From UBA685 sp049889495 (GTDB taxonomy: Bacteria > Pseudomonadota > Alphaproteobacteria > Puniceispirillales > Puniceispirillaceae), in the NCBI GenBank assembly GCA_049889495.1, contig JBMHDH010000027.1, positions 17,114-81,113 on the forward strand: DNA of 64,000 nucleotides, given 5' to 3'. Below, piece after piece: positions 17,992 through 25,575 of this stretch. How positions within the stretch are numbered: position 1 is the stretch's first letter; the number at the start of each line of letters is the position of its first letter. Position numbers and translations under genes: made by a program. Under the pieces are notes generated by a model. That model had not been told where the DNA came from, did not search any database, and saw only the letters and a list, made by a program, of their open reading frames with translations.

Positions 17992-18246
17992 ATGACTCAG
18001 TTAGAAATCACTCGCAGCGCCGTTCGTCGCCCATTTGGCCGTCGTCGTAAATCATGTCCTTTCTCTGGCCCAAATGCGCCAAAGATTGATTACAAGGACA
18101 CAAAGCTTCTTGGTCGCTTTACATCAGAGCGTGGCAAGATCGTCCCGTCACGTATTTCTGCGGTATCAGCAAAAAAGCAGCGTGAATTGGCAACAGCCAT
18201 CAAGCGCGCACGCTATCTTGCTCTCATGCCATATGTGGATATGTAG
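17992..18246 (+). CDS. rpsR: 30S ribosomal protein S18 (bS18)
   Basis: An 84-residue protein with the conserved R-R-K-S-C-P-F near residues 18-24, the I-D-Y-K-D segment, and R-I-S-A-V-S-A-K-K-Q-R-E-L-A-T-A-I-K-R-A-R-x-L-A-L-M-P-Y in the C-terminal half. It starts with zero spacing after rpsF and is followed by rplI after 41 bases. Confidence 0.97.
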   Translation: MTQLEITRSAVRRPFGRRRKSCPFSGPNAPKIDYKDTKLLGRFTSERGKIVPSRISAVSAKKQRELATAIKRARYLALMPYVDM

Positions 18247-18287
18247 GATTCCCATCCTGACCTTTAAGACGGAGAAAGATTAGAACA

Positions 18288-18926
18288 ATGCAAATCATTC
18301 TATTAGAACGTGTTGAAAAACTAGGCCAGATGGGTGACGTTGTTACCGTAAAGCCAGGTTACGCACGTAACTTCCTTTTGCCTCGTGGTAAAGCGCTTCG
18401 CGCCAACAAGGCAAATCTTGAAAAGTTTGAATCAGAAAAAGCAGAATTGGTTGCGCGCAACGACAAAGCCAAAGGCGAAGCGATGACGCTTGCCGCTTCT
18501 TTGGACGGCGTCGCTGTATCAATCGTCAGAGCCGCTTCTGAAATGGGCCAGCTATTTGGTTCAGTGAACGCAAGAGACATCTCAGCCGCGCTTGTTGAAG
18601 CTGGCCATAATGTTGATCGTCGCCAAATCGTGATGGACAAAGCCATCAAGACACTTGGCTTGATTGATATGCGCGTCAATTTGCATGCTGAAGTATCAGT
18701 GAACATCACATTGAACATTGCACGTTCATTGGAAGAAGCTGAAACACAATTGGCATCAGGCAAGGCGGTTATCGCATCTGAACTTCTGGATGAAGAAGAT
18801 GATGCGCCACAGGCCGAAGCAGTCGCTGAAGAAGCACCTGCTGAAGAAGAAGCTGCTGAAGAAGCTGCTGCTGAAGAAGCTGCTGCTGAAGAAGAAGCTG
18901 CTGAAGAAGCTTCAGAAGAAGCCTAA
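18288..18926 (+). CDS. rplI: 50S ribosomal protein L9 (bL9) with acidic C-terminal tail
   Basis: A 212-residue protein. The first 150-160 residues are ordinary bL9: M-Q-I-I-L-L-E-R-V-E, G-D-V-V-T-V-K-P-G-Y-A-R-N-F-L-L-P and a C-terminal domain. From about residue 168 (nucleotide 18789 on) the protein carries a 45-residue Glu/Ala low-complexity tail absent from E. coli L9 (149 residues). The tail is encoded by repeated GCTGAAGAA units. bL9 reaches out from the L1 stalk side of the ribosome, so an extra tail would project from the particle. The operon terminator follows. Confidence 0.96.
   Translation: MQIILLERVEKLGQMGDVVTVKPGYARNFLLPRGKALRANKANLEKFESEKAELVARNDKAKGEAMTLAASLDGVAVSIVRAASEMGQLFGSVNARDISAALVEAGHNVDRRQIVMDKAIKTLGLIDMRVNLHAEVSVNITLNIARSLEEAETQLASGKAVIASELLDEEDDAPQAEAVAEEAPAEEEAAEEAAAEEAAAEEEAAEEASEEA
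18836..18924 (+). repeat. GCTGAAGAA-type codon repeat in rplI
   Basis: Imperfect tandem repeats of GCTGAAGAA and GCTGCTGAAGAA encode the Ala/Glu tail of L9. In reversed reading they produce artificial Leu/Gln-rich frames. The repeated units could expand or contract by slippage. Confidence 0.8.
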
Positions 18927-18950
18927 GCTTGCCATAACGACTATTGTGAT

Positions 18951-18983
18951 CAAAAGGCCAGTTTTTTACTGGCCTTTTTTTTC
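18951..18983 (+). terminator. Rho-independent terminator of rpsF-rpsR-rplI
   Basis: AAAAGGCCAGT pairs with ACTGGCCTTTT around a short T-rich loop, followed by a run of T. It begins about 25 bases after the rplI stop and separates the ribosomal operon from dnaB. Confidence 0.88.
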
Positions 18984-19045
18984 GGTCTTTTTTGGACGAC
19001 CTACATGCCATCTCATCTTCACTGTAAAAAATGATCTTTTACCCA

Positions 19046-19063
19046 TTATCCCCATTATCCACA
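19046..19063 (+). promoter_or_regulatory. Tandem DnaA boxes upstream of dnaB
   Basis: TTATCCACA at 19055-19063 is a perfect match to the DnaA-box consensus TTATNCACA. It directly abuts TTATCCCCA (19046-19054), one mismatch away. A degenerate inverted copy (GGGGGATAA) lies at 19072-19080. The pair ends 37 bases before the dnaB ATG, in the right place to affect dnaB transcription. Confidence 0.6.
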
Positions 19064-19100
19064 ATTGCGATGGGGGATAAATCTTGGCTAAGATATCAAA

Positions 19101-20591
19101 ATGGAACAAAGCACCAGCACATCATCTGTTATCACTTTGCCAACCAGCGCGGCACGGGAATTGCCCCATAACCTGCAGGCAGAGCAAAATTTGCTTGGGG
19201 CTATCTTGCTTGACAACAGCATCACTGACAGGCTTGATGACCAGCTGATTGCTGATTATTTCTATGATCCGCTTCATGGCCGCATTTACAGCGCGGCAAT
19301 GCGCTTAATTGGCAGGGGGCAACTTGCCAACCCTGTGACAATGCGCGCTTTTTTCGAAACGGATAAAGGCTTTGGGGATGATGACCCTGAACAATATCTA
19401 ACAGATTTGGTTGATGGCGTTATTTCTGTATCCGAAGCCCCTGATTACGCCCATATCATTTATGAGACCTATTTGCGGCGGACCTTGATCAAGATCGCAG
19501 ATCAAATCGCGCATGAAGCGGCCTTGCCAGATATGGATATGCCCGCCATTCAACAATTGGAAAAAGCAGAACAATATCTGTTTAATTTGGCTGAAAATGA
19601 TACACCAGATACAGGATTGCGTGGGTTTGAATCTGTCCTAGCAGGCGCCATTGAAATGGCAGAAGCCGCGGCCAATAGTGACGGCAATCTATCAGGCGTC
19701 AGCACTGGCCTGACAGATCTTAATAAATTGATGGGGGGCTTGCATCGCTCTGATTTGCTCATTTTGGCAGGTCGCCCAGGCATGGGGAAAACCGCCCTTG
19801 CCACAAATATCGCTTTCCATGCCGCAACAACAACACGCACAGGCGAAACAGCCGTGCCAGTCGCCTTTTTCTCGCTTGAAATGTCAGCTGAACAGCTTGG
19901 CATGCGTATTTTGGCAGAAGCCTCAGAACTTGATTCAGATGCCATTCGCCGCGGCCGCTTAAAAGGCCCTGAATTTGCCCAGCTTGTCGATGCCAGCACG
20001 CGCATTTCATCAGCGTCCTTTTTCATTGATGACACCCCAGGGTTATCAATCTCGCAAGTTGCCAGCCGCGCCAGACGCTTGAAGCGGACAAATGGGCTTG
20101 GCCTGATTGTGGTGGATTATCTGCAATTATTAAGTGCGCAAATCGGCGTGAAAGCTGAAAACCGTGTCCAAGAAATTTCAAATATCTCACGCTCTCTCAA
20201 GGCGCTTGCCAAAGAACTTGATGTGCCTGTGATTGCCTTGTCGCAATTATCAAGAGCGGTCGAACAACGAGATGATAAACGCCCGAACCTCTCAGATTTG
20301 CGCGAATCAGGCTCTATCGAACAAGATGCGGATGTGGTGTTATTCGTGTATCGCGAGGAATATTACCTATCAAAAGGGGAACCAGAACAAAAAGAATCAG
20401 AGACCATCGAAAAATATAATGAACGTTATGAGAGATGGCGTGAGCGTTTGGAACGCACCAATGGCAAGGCTGAAGTCATTATCGCGAAACAAAGACATGG
20501 TCCTGTTGGCACTGTGAATGTCGCATTTGAAGCCAGATTAACAAAATTTGGTGATTTGGCGATGGATGACCATTTGCCTCAAGATTTCTAA
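19101..20591 (+). CDS. dnaB: Replicative DNA helicase DnaB
   Basis: A 496-residue hexameric helicase of the replication fork. Seen: N-terminal domain beginning P-H-N-L-Q-A-E-Q-N-L-L-G-A-I-L-L-D, the RecA-like domain with Walker A G-R-P-G-M-G-K-T at 224-231, the V-V-D-Y-L-Q-L-L motif (Walker B), and Q-L-S-R-A-V-E-Q-R and D-L-R-E-S-G-S-I-E-Q-D-A-D-V-V motifs. No intein is present. It follows the ribosomal operon terminator and has DnaA boxes upstream. Confidence 0.97.
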   Translation: MEQSTSTSSVITLPTSAARELPHNLQAEQNLLGAILLDNSITDRLDDQLIADYFYDPLHGRIYSAAMRLIGRGQLANPVTMRAFFETDKGFGDDDPEQYLTDLVDGVISVSEAPDYAHIIYETYLRRTLIKIADQIAHEAALPDMDMPAIQQLEKAEQYLFNLAENDTPDTGLRGFESVLAGAIEMAEAAANSDGNLSGVSTGLTDLNKLMGGLHRSDLLILAGRPGMGKTALATNIAFHAATTTRTGETAVPVAFFSLEMSAEQLGMRILAEASELDSDAIRRGRLKGPEFAQLVDASTRISSASFFIDDTPGLSISQVASRARRLKRTNGLGLIVVDYLQLLSAQIGVKAENRVQEISNISRSLKALAKELDVPVIALSQLSRAVEQRDDKRPNLSDLRESGSIEQDADVVLFVYREEYYLSKGEPEQKESETIEKYNERYERWRERLERTNGKAEVIIAKQRHGPVGTVNVAFEARLTKFGDLAMDDHLPQDF

Positions 20592-20622
20592 CAGCGTAAA
20601 AAGGGCCATAAGGCTAACTTTT

Positions 20623-20656
20623 GCCATATTGTTCTTATAGCCATATTGTTTTTATA
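20623..20656 (+). repeat. 17-base tandem duplication between dnaB and alr
   Basis: GCCATATTGTTCTTATA (20623-20639) is followed at once by GCCATATTGTTTTTATA (20640-20656), with one difference. A further partial GCCATATCTTTT copy lies at about 20681. The spacer is otherwise AT-rich with no clear hairpin. Confidence 0.75.
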
Positions 20657-20719
20657 GATGTCTGTTAAGGGCGATCTATCGCCATATCTTTTGTGACCTT
20701 CATTTGGGCTAGCTGTATT

Positions 20720-21859
20720 ATGTCAGTTGTGAAATCAACCACAGCCACTCTTTCCATTGACCGAGATATCATTGCTGCCAATTGGTCAGCCTTGGATGGC
20801 CTATCATCTGAAAATTGTATCACCTCTGCGGTGATTAAGGCGGATGGCTATGGACTTGGCATGGTGCCTGTCTCACAACGCCTCTATCAGGCAGGGTGCC
20901 GCTGTTTTTTCACAGCCAGACTAGAAGAAGCGATCACATTACGCACGGCCTTAAACGCCATTCATGCCAGCCATGCCAAAATTATGGTGCTAGATGGGCT
21001 CGGTACAGATCAAGCCGCGCTATTTGCTGAATATGATCTCATCCCTGTTCTCAATGATTTGGGGCAAATTGAGACCGCAAAACAGGCCGCAAGTCAGAAC
21101 AAGCAAGCTGTCCCAGTATGTTTACATAGCGATACAGCGATGGCACGTCTCGGCCTTTCTGCAAAAGATAGGGACCAGCTTTTGGCAGATCAAACCGCGC
21201 TTAATGGGCTTGATATCAGCTATCTTCTCTCGCATCTTGCCAGCTCTGATGACAAACAAAGCCCACAAAATCAGACCCAATTGGCGCTGTTTCGCTCCCA
21301 TCTATCGCAATTCTCACAACATATCTCTTCTCCTGTGAAAGCAAGCCTTGCCAATTCTGGCGGCATCTTTTTAGGAAGCGATTATCATTTTGATATGACC
21401 AGACCTGGCATTGCGCTTTATGGCATCACCGCAGACGAGGCAGATCAAAAAACGGTACGTAATTGTTTTTCATTATCCGCTGATATTTTACAGATCAGAG
21501 AGGTCCCAAAAGGCACCAGCGTCGGCTATGGCGCCAGCTTTATCACCCTGCGCCCCATGCGGCTTGCCACGCTTGGCATCGGATATGCTGATGGTATTTT
21601 GCGTCATTATCAGCCCCATTTACAGCCACGCATTGGCGGTTACGCTTGTCCGATGGTTGGCAGAATTTCAATGGATAGCTGTGTCATTGATATCTCAGAT
21701 ATCCCAGAGGGGGTTTTGGCAAATCAAAAGGCAGCCATCTTATTTGATGATGATTTTACACCAGCTGATTTGGCACCAAAAATCGATTCTATTGCTTATG
21801 AAATCATGACAATGCTTGGCGAACGGCTTGCACGCCACTATGATGGGGCAAAGACCTAA
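20720..21859 (+). CDS. alr: Alanine racemase
   Basis: A 379-residue PLP enzyme giving D-alanine for peptidoglycan. The ATG at 20720 yields M-S-V-V-K-S; nine codons further upstream the frame is open, but this start fits the family better. Seen: the PLP lysine (about Lys40) in V-I-K-A-D-G-Y-G-L-G, the catalytic Tyr in V-G-Y-G-A-S-F, and the C-terminal M-V-G-R-I-S-M-D segment. mlaE follows after 15 bases on the same strand. Confidence 0.94.
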   Translation: MSVVKSTTATLSIDRDIIAANWSALDGLSSENCITSAVIKADGYGLGMVPVSQRLYQAGCRCFFTARLEEAITLRTALNAIHASHAKIMVLDGLGTDQAALFAEYDLIPVLNDLGQIETAKQAASQNKQAVPVCLHSDTAMARLGLSAKDRDQLLADQTALNGLDISYLLSHLASSDDKQSPQNQTQLALFRSHLSQFSQHISSPVKASLANSGGIFLGSDYHFDMTRPGIALYGITADEADQKTVRNCFSLSADILQIREVPKGTSVGYGASFITLRPMRLATLGIGYADGILRHYQPHLQPRIGGYACPMVGRISMDSCVIDISDIPEGVLANQKAAILFDDDFTPADLAPKIDSIAYEIMTMLGERLARHYDGAKT

Positions 21860-21874
21860 AAAGGATCAGGGCAT

Positions 21875-22648
21875 ATGCGGTTTTTGCAACAAATAGGACA
21901 AGCAGCATTTCACTTTCTAGCATCGCTTGGTCGTCTGGCATTTTTCACAGCCGCGGCCGTACGTTGGACCATCCAGCCCCCCTATTATGGCAGGCAAATT
22001 GGCAGGCAAATCATTGATATCGGGTATTATTCTTTGCCTGTTGTTGGGCTGACCACCTTGTTTTCTGGCATGGTACTTGCTTTGCAATCTTATACAGGTT
22101 TTGCACGTTTTTCAGCAGAAGACACTGTGGCAACCGTTGTCGTGTTATCTGTAACAAGAGAATTAGGTCCTGTTTTGGCAGGGCTGATGGTGGCAGGACG
22201 TATTGGTGCCTCTATGGCTGCTGAGATTGGCACCATGCGTGTCACAGATCAAATTGACGCGCTTGACACATTATCAACACGTCCGATGCAATATTTGGTG
22301 GCCCCTCGTTTGCTCGCAGGCACCATTTGTTTGCCCTTTTTGGTCATCATCGGGGATATTATTGGCGTCTTTGGCGGCTATATTGTGGGGGTGTATCGTC
22401 TTGGCTTTAACGCAACCCTTTATTTAGATCGCACCATGCAATTCTTGGAAGTGGCAGATGTTATGTTGGGCGTGATCAAGGCCGCTGTCTTTGGCTTTTT
22501 AATTGCCTTAATGGGATGTTATCACGGCTATCATTCTGGCAGAGGTGCGGAAGGGGTTGGGCTCGCCACCACCAATGCGGTTGTGTCATCGTCTATTTTC
22601 ATTCTGATTGCCAATTACATGGTAACAGCCCTGTTTTTCGGAGTGTGA
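21875..22648 (+). CDS. mlaE: MlaE-family ABC transporter permease
   Basis: A 257-residue inner-membrane permease of the Mla (maintenance of lipid asymmetry)/Ttg2/YrbE family. Seen: V-T-R-E-L-G-P-V-L-A-G-L-M-V-A-G-R-I-G-A-S-M-A-A-E-I-G-T-M, the defining family segment given residue by residue, and about five hydrophobic segments. The adjacent ATPase gene starts 2 bases after the stop. The usual substrate-binding partner MlaD (MCE domain) is not next to it, so the exact transporter assembly is uncertain. Confidence 0.92.
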   Translation: MRFLQQIGQAAFHFLASLGRLAFFTAAAVRWTIQPPYYGRQIGRQIIDIGYYSLPVVGLTTLFSGMVLALQSYTGFARFSAEDTVATVVVLSVTRELGPVLAGLMVAGRIGASMAAEIGTMRVTDQIDALDTLSTRPMQYLVAPRLLAGTICLPFLVIIGDIIGVFGGYIVGVYRLGFNATLYLDRTMQFLEVADVMLGVIKAAVFGFLIALMGCYHGYHSGRGAEGVGLATTNAVVSSSIFILIANYMVTALFFGV

Positions 22649-22650
22649 TT

Positions 22651-23484
22651 ATGAGCAACGGTTCTGAAATTATGGCCCCAAATATGAGCGCAGTTAAGAT
22701 TAAAATCGAAAATCTGACCAAGTCTTTCGCAGGCAAGCCTGTGTTAAAAGGCGTTTCAGTTGAAGTCAAAGAACAAGAATCGCTGGTGATTATCGGCACA
22801 TCAGGTTGCGGAAAATCGGTGACACTGAAATGCCTATTGGGGCTGATTACCCCTGATTCAGGCCATATTTATATTGATGGGGTTGATACGGTATCGCAAA
22901 GCCGTAAAACAAGGGAAGACATGCTGCATCGCTTTGGCATGACCTTTCAATTTGGCGCCTTATTTGATTCGTTGCCTATTTGGGAAAATATCACCTTTCG
23001 ATTACGCCAGAAAACCAAAATGAGCAAGCAAGAGGCACGCGATATCGCCACCGCCATTGTTGAACAGTTGGGCCTTGGCGCACATGTGATTGATCAATAT
23101 CCCGCGGAATTATCAGGCGGCATGCAAAAGCGCGTGGCCTTGGCACGTGCCATTGCCGATAAGCCCGAAATCCTTCTATTTGACGAGCCAACATCTGGCC
23201 TTGATCCCATTACAGGCGGGGTGATTGATAATCTGATTACGGATTCAGTTAAACGCCTTGGGGCAACCGCGATTACCATCAGCCATGATATGGCCTCTGT
23301 GCGGCGTATCGCTGATAAGGTTGCGATGATCCATAAAGGGGTGGTGATTTGGTGCGGCCCTGTCGCAGAGATGGATCATACAGGCATCCCAGAAGTTGAT
23401 CAATTTGTGCATGGCAAGGCGAATGGGCCGTTAACCAACGCCATTAACGAGAGTGCCAAAGCAAAAGATCAGGCACTGTCATGA
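22651..23484 (+). CDS. mlaF: MlaF-family ABC transporter ATP-binding protein
   Basis: A 277-residue ATPase that powers phospholipid movement with MlaE. Seen: Walker A G-T-S-G-C-G-K-S, signature L-S-G-G-M-Q-K-R, Walker B I-L-L-F-D-E-P-T-S-G-L-D-P and an S-H-D switch histidine. The ATG at 22651 follows a CGGAGTG site that overlaps the end of mlaE; the long frame reaching into mlaE is not used. radA starts 18 bases after its stop. Confidence 0.93.
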   Translation: MSNGSEIMAPNMSAVKIKIENLTKSFAGKPVLKGVSVEVKEQESLVIIGTSGCGKSVTLKCLLGLITPDSGHIYIDGVDTVSQSRKTREDMLHRFGMTFQFGALFDSLPIWENITFRLRQKTKMSKQEARDIATAIVEQLGLGAHVIDQYPAELSGGMQKRVALARAIADKPEILLFDEPTSGLDPITGGVIDNLITDSVKRLGATAITISHDMASVRRIADKVAMIHKGVVIWCGPVAEMDHTGIPEVDQFVHGKANGPLTNAINESAKAKDQALS

Positions 23485-23502
23485 TGAAAAGCACAACGTA
23501 AC

Positions 23503-24873
23503 ATGGCGAAATCTAATACACGATATGTCTGTTCTTCTTGCGGCACGCCGTCTGCCAAATGGTCTGGCAAATGTGATGGGTGCGGGGAATGGAATACCCT
23601 AGCCGAAGAAGTGAGCGCGGGCCTTTCCACCCCAGGCAAAAAAATTGCTGGTAAAAGAGTCCAGCTGGAAAAGCTGAATGAAACAGAAGACAGACCGCCT
23701 CTGCAACGCCATAAATCAGCCATTCATGAGCTAGATCGCGTGGTGGGCGGCGGCATTGTCCCAGGCTCCGCGATGCTGATTGGCGGTGATCCTGGCATTG
23801 GCAAATCAACCTTGCTGTTACAATTATTATGCAAATTTGCCAAAGATGGGCTACGAGCGGCTTATTTTTCAGGCGAAGAATCAGCCGAACAAGTGCGGAT
23901 GCGTGCCCAAAGATTGCAATTATCATCTGCGCCCTTGCAATTGGCAACCGCAACCAATGCCGCTGATATCGCCGCCTCTTTATCAGGCAGTGACGGCTTT
24001 GATATTGTGGTGATCGATTCTATTCAAACCATGTATTTGCCAACCCTAGATTCCGCCCCTGGTACGGTTTCGCAAGTGCGCGCCTCAGCACAAGAGCTTA
24101 TTCACGCCGCCAAATCATGTGGCGCGGCGGTGTTCTTTGTTGGTCATGTCACCAAAGAAGGCGCCATCGCTGGTCCACGCGTTCTTGAACATATGGTGGA
24201 TTGTGTTCTTTATTTCGAAGGTGACCGCAGTCATCATTTCCGCATCTTGCGCGGTGTGAAAAACCGCTTTGGCCCAACCGATGAAATCGGTGTGTTTGAA
24301 ATGACGGAAATGGGCTTATCAGAGGTCCAAAACCCATCCGAATTATTTTTGGCTGATCGGCGTGAAAATGTCGCTGGTGCCGCTGTTTTTGCAGGGCTTG
24401 AAGGCTCTCGCCCTGTGCTTGTGGAAATCGAAGCTCTTGTGGCCCCTTCAAGCTTGGCCGCCCCACGCCGCAATGTTGTGGGATGGGATTCCAGCCGCCT
24501 TGCCATGTTAACCGCAGTTCTCGAAGCGCGATGCGGTGTCCCCCTATCAGGCAGAGATATCTTTTTAAATGTCGCAGGGGGCTTGAAAATCAGCGAACCT
24601 GCCGCTGATATGGCGGTGGCGGCGGCCTTGATTTCATCTGTCACAGGCCTGCCTTTACCAGAACGATCTGTGTTTTTTGGCGAGGTCGCCTTATCAGGGG
24701 AATTGCGGCAGGTCGCACAAGCTGAAGCCCGCTTAAAAGAAGCCTTTAAATTGGGATTTGATCAAGCGATTATGCCACGACCACGCAAATCGGGCCCTGC
24801 CCCCAAAGGTTTGACTGTCCAGAATATCGAAAATTTGGCACAATTAATTGCAACTTTAGGAGGTCTGGAGTAG
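23503..24873 (+). CDS. radA: DNA repair protein RadA
   Basis: A 456-residue DnaB-like branch-migration helicase used in recombination. Seen: an N-terminal zinc finger with Cys10, Cys13, Cys24 and Cys27, Walker A G-G-D-P-G-I-G-K-S-T, the RadA-specific K-N-R-F-G motif, and a C-terminal Lon-like domain (D-M-A-V-A-A-A-L-I-S-S segment). Its position before cvpA and purF is common in alphaproteobacteria. Confidence 0.96.
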   Translation: MAKSNTRYVCSSCGTPSAKWSGKCDGCGEWNTLAEEVSAGLSTPGKKIAGKRVQLEKLNETEDRPPLQRHKSAIHELDRVVGGGIVPGSAMLIGGDPGIGKSTLLLQLLCKFAKDGLRAAYFSGEESAEQVRMRAQRLQLSSAPLQLATATNAADIAASLSGSDGFDIVVIDSIQTMYLPTLDSAPGTVSQVRASAQELIHAAKSCGAAVFFVGHVTKEGAIAGPRVLEHMVDCVLYFEGDRSHHFRILRGVKNRFGPTDEIGVFEMTEMGLSEVQNPSELFLADRRENVAGAAVFAGLEGSRPVLVEIEALVAPSSLAAPRRNVVGWDSSRLAMLTAVLEARCGVPLSGRDIFLNVAGGLKISEPAADMAVAAALISSVTGLPLPERSVFFGEVALSGELRQVAQAEARLKEAFKLGFDQAIMPRPRKSGPAPKGLTVQNIENLAQLIATLGGLE

Positions 24874-24907
24874 GACTATCTCATATGTCTAGCCAGATTG
24901 GGTACAA

Positions 24908-25552
24908 ATGGATTTTGCGGCCTTAAATTTTGTTGATTATGCGATCTTAGTCATTTTGGCGATTTCAAGCATCCTATCAACCTTGCGTGGTATGACCAGA
25001 GAAGCGTTAGGTCTGCTTGGATGGGCTTTATCTGTGTTAATGGCACGCTTGCTTGGCCCTTTCCTAGAAGATCCCATTGCGTCACTTATTCCAAACGAAT
25101 CTCTTGTTTCTGGTATTGCATGGACCATCCCCTTTTTAATCACCGTGATCTTATGGTTTATCTTGGCAAGTTTGATGTCCCCAGGCTTAAAAAAAGCAGG
25201 GCTAGGTGCCCTTGATCGCTGGCTTGGCGTTGTCTTTGGATTTGTGCGCGGTGTCTTTATGGTCACAGCCATTTATTTGGGCGTTGTAATCGGACTTGGC
25301 GGCGAACAAAATCTGCCGCAAATCGCCACCCAAGCGCAATCAGCCAATGTGGTGCGTGCCCTTGGCTCTATTGTCCAGCCCTTATTGCCATCTGATTTGG
25401 CAGACCAGTTGCAAGCTGGTCTAAGAGAAGCAGATATCGAGGCCCTCACCCCCACCCAGCCTGAATTCATTGAACAAGGCATTGACGCTGTTGGGGATAC
25501 CAAAAACGAACGACTTGACGGTCTGAATCTTCTGACCGACGAGACCAATTAA
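24908..25552 (+). CDS. cvpA: CvpA family membrane protein
   Basis: A 214-residue protein with four predicted hydrophobic segments in the first 140 residues (starting F-V-D-Y-A-I-L-V-I-L-A-I-S) and a soluble C-terminal tail. The family is named for colicin V production in E. coli; its molecular role is still unclear. Its place just before purF is the classic cvpA-purF linkage. An amphipathic C-terminal segment around residues 155-180 may be peripheral. Confidence 0.88.
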   Translation: MDFAALNFVDYAILVILAISSILSTLRGMTREALGLLGWALSVLMARLLGPFLEDPIASLIPNESLVSGIAWTIPFLITVILWFILASLMSPGLKKAGLGALDRWLGVVFGFVRGVFMVTAIYLGVVIGLGGEQNLPQIATQAQSANVVRALGSIVQPLLPSDLADQLQAGLREADIEALTPTQPEFIEQGIDAVGDTKNERLDGLNLLTDETN

Positions 25553-25575
25553 CATAACGGAAAGACCCGAACGCA

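Noticed and set aside
18769..19011. Minus-strand frame rich in Leu/Gln opposite rplI
   Set aside because: It is the reverse reading of the GCTGAAGAA repeats and the terminator; no ribosome site and no family.
18718..19080. Plus-strand frame with Lys/Leu repeats overlapping rplI
   Set aside because: A shifted reading of the same repeats, crossing the terminator.
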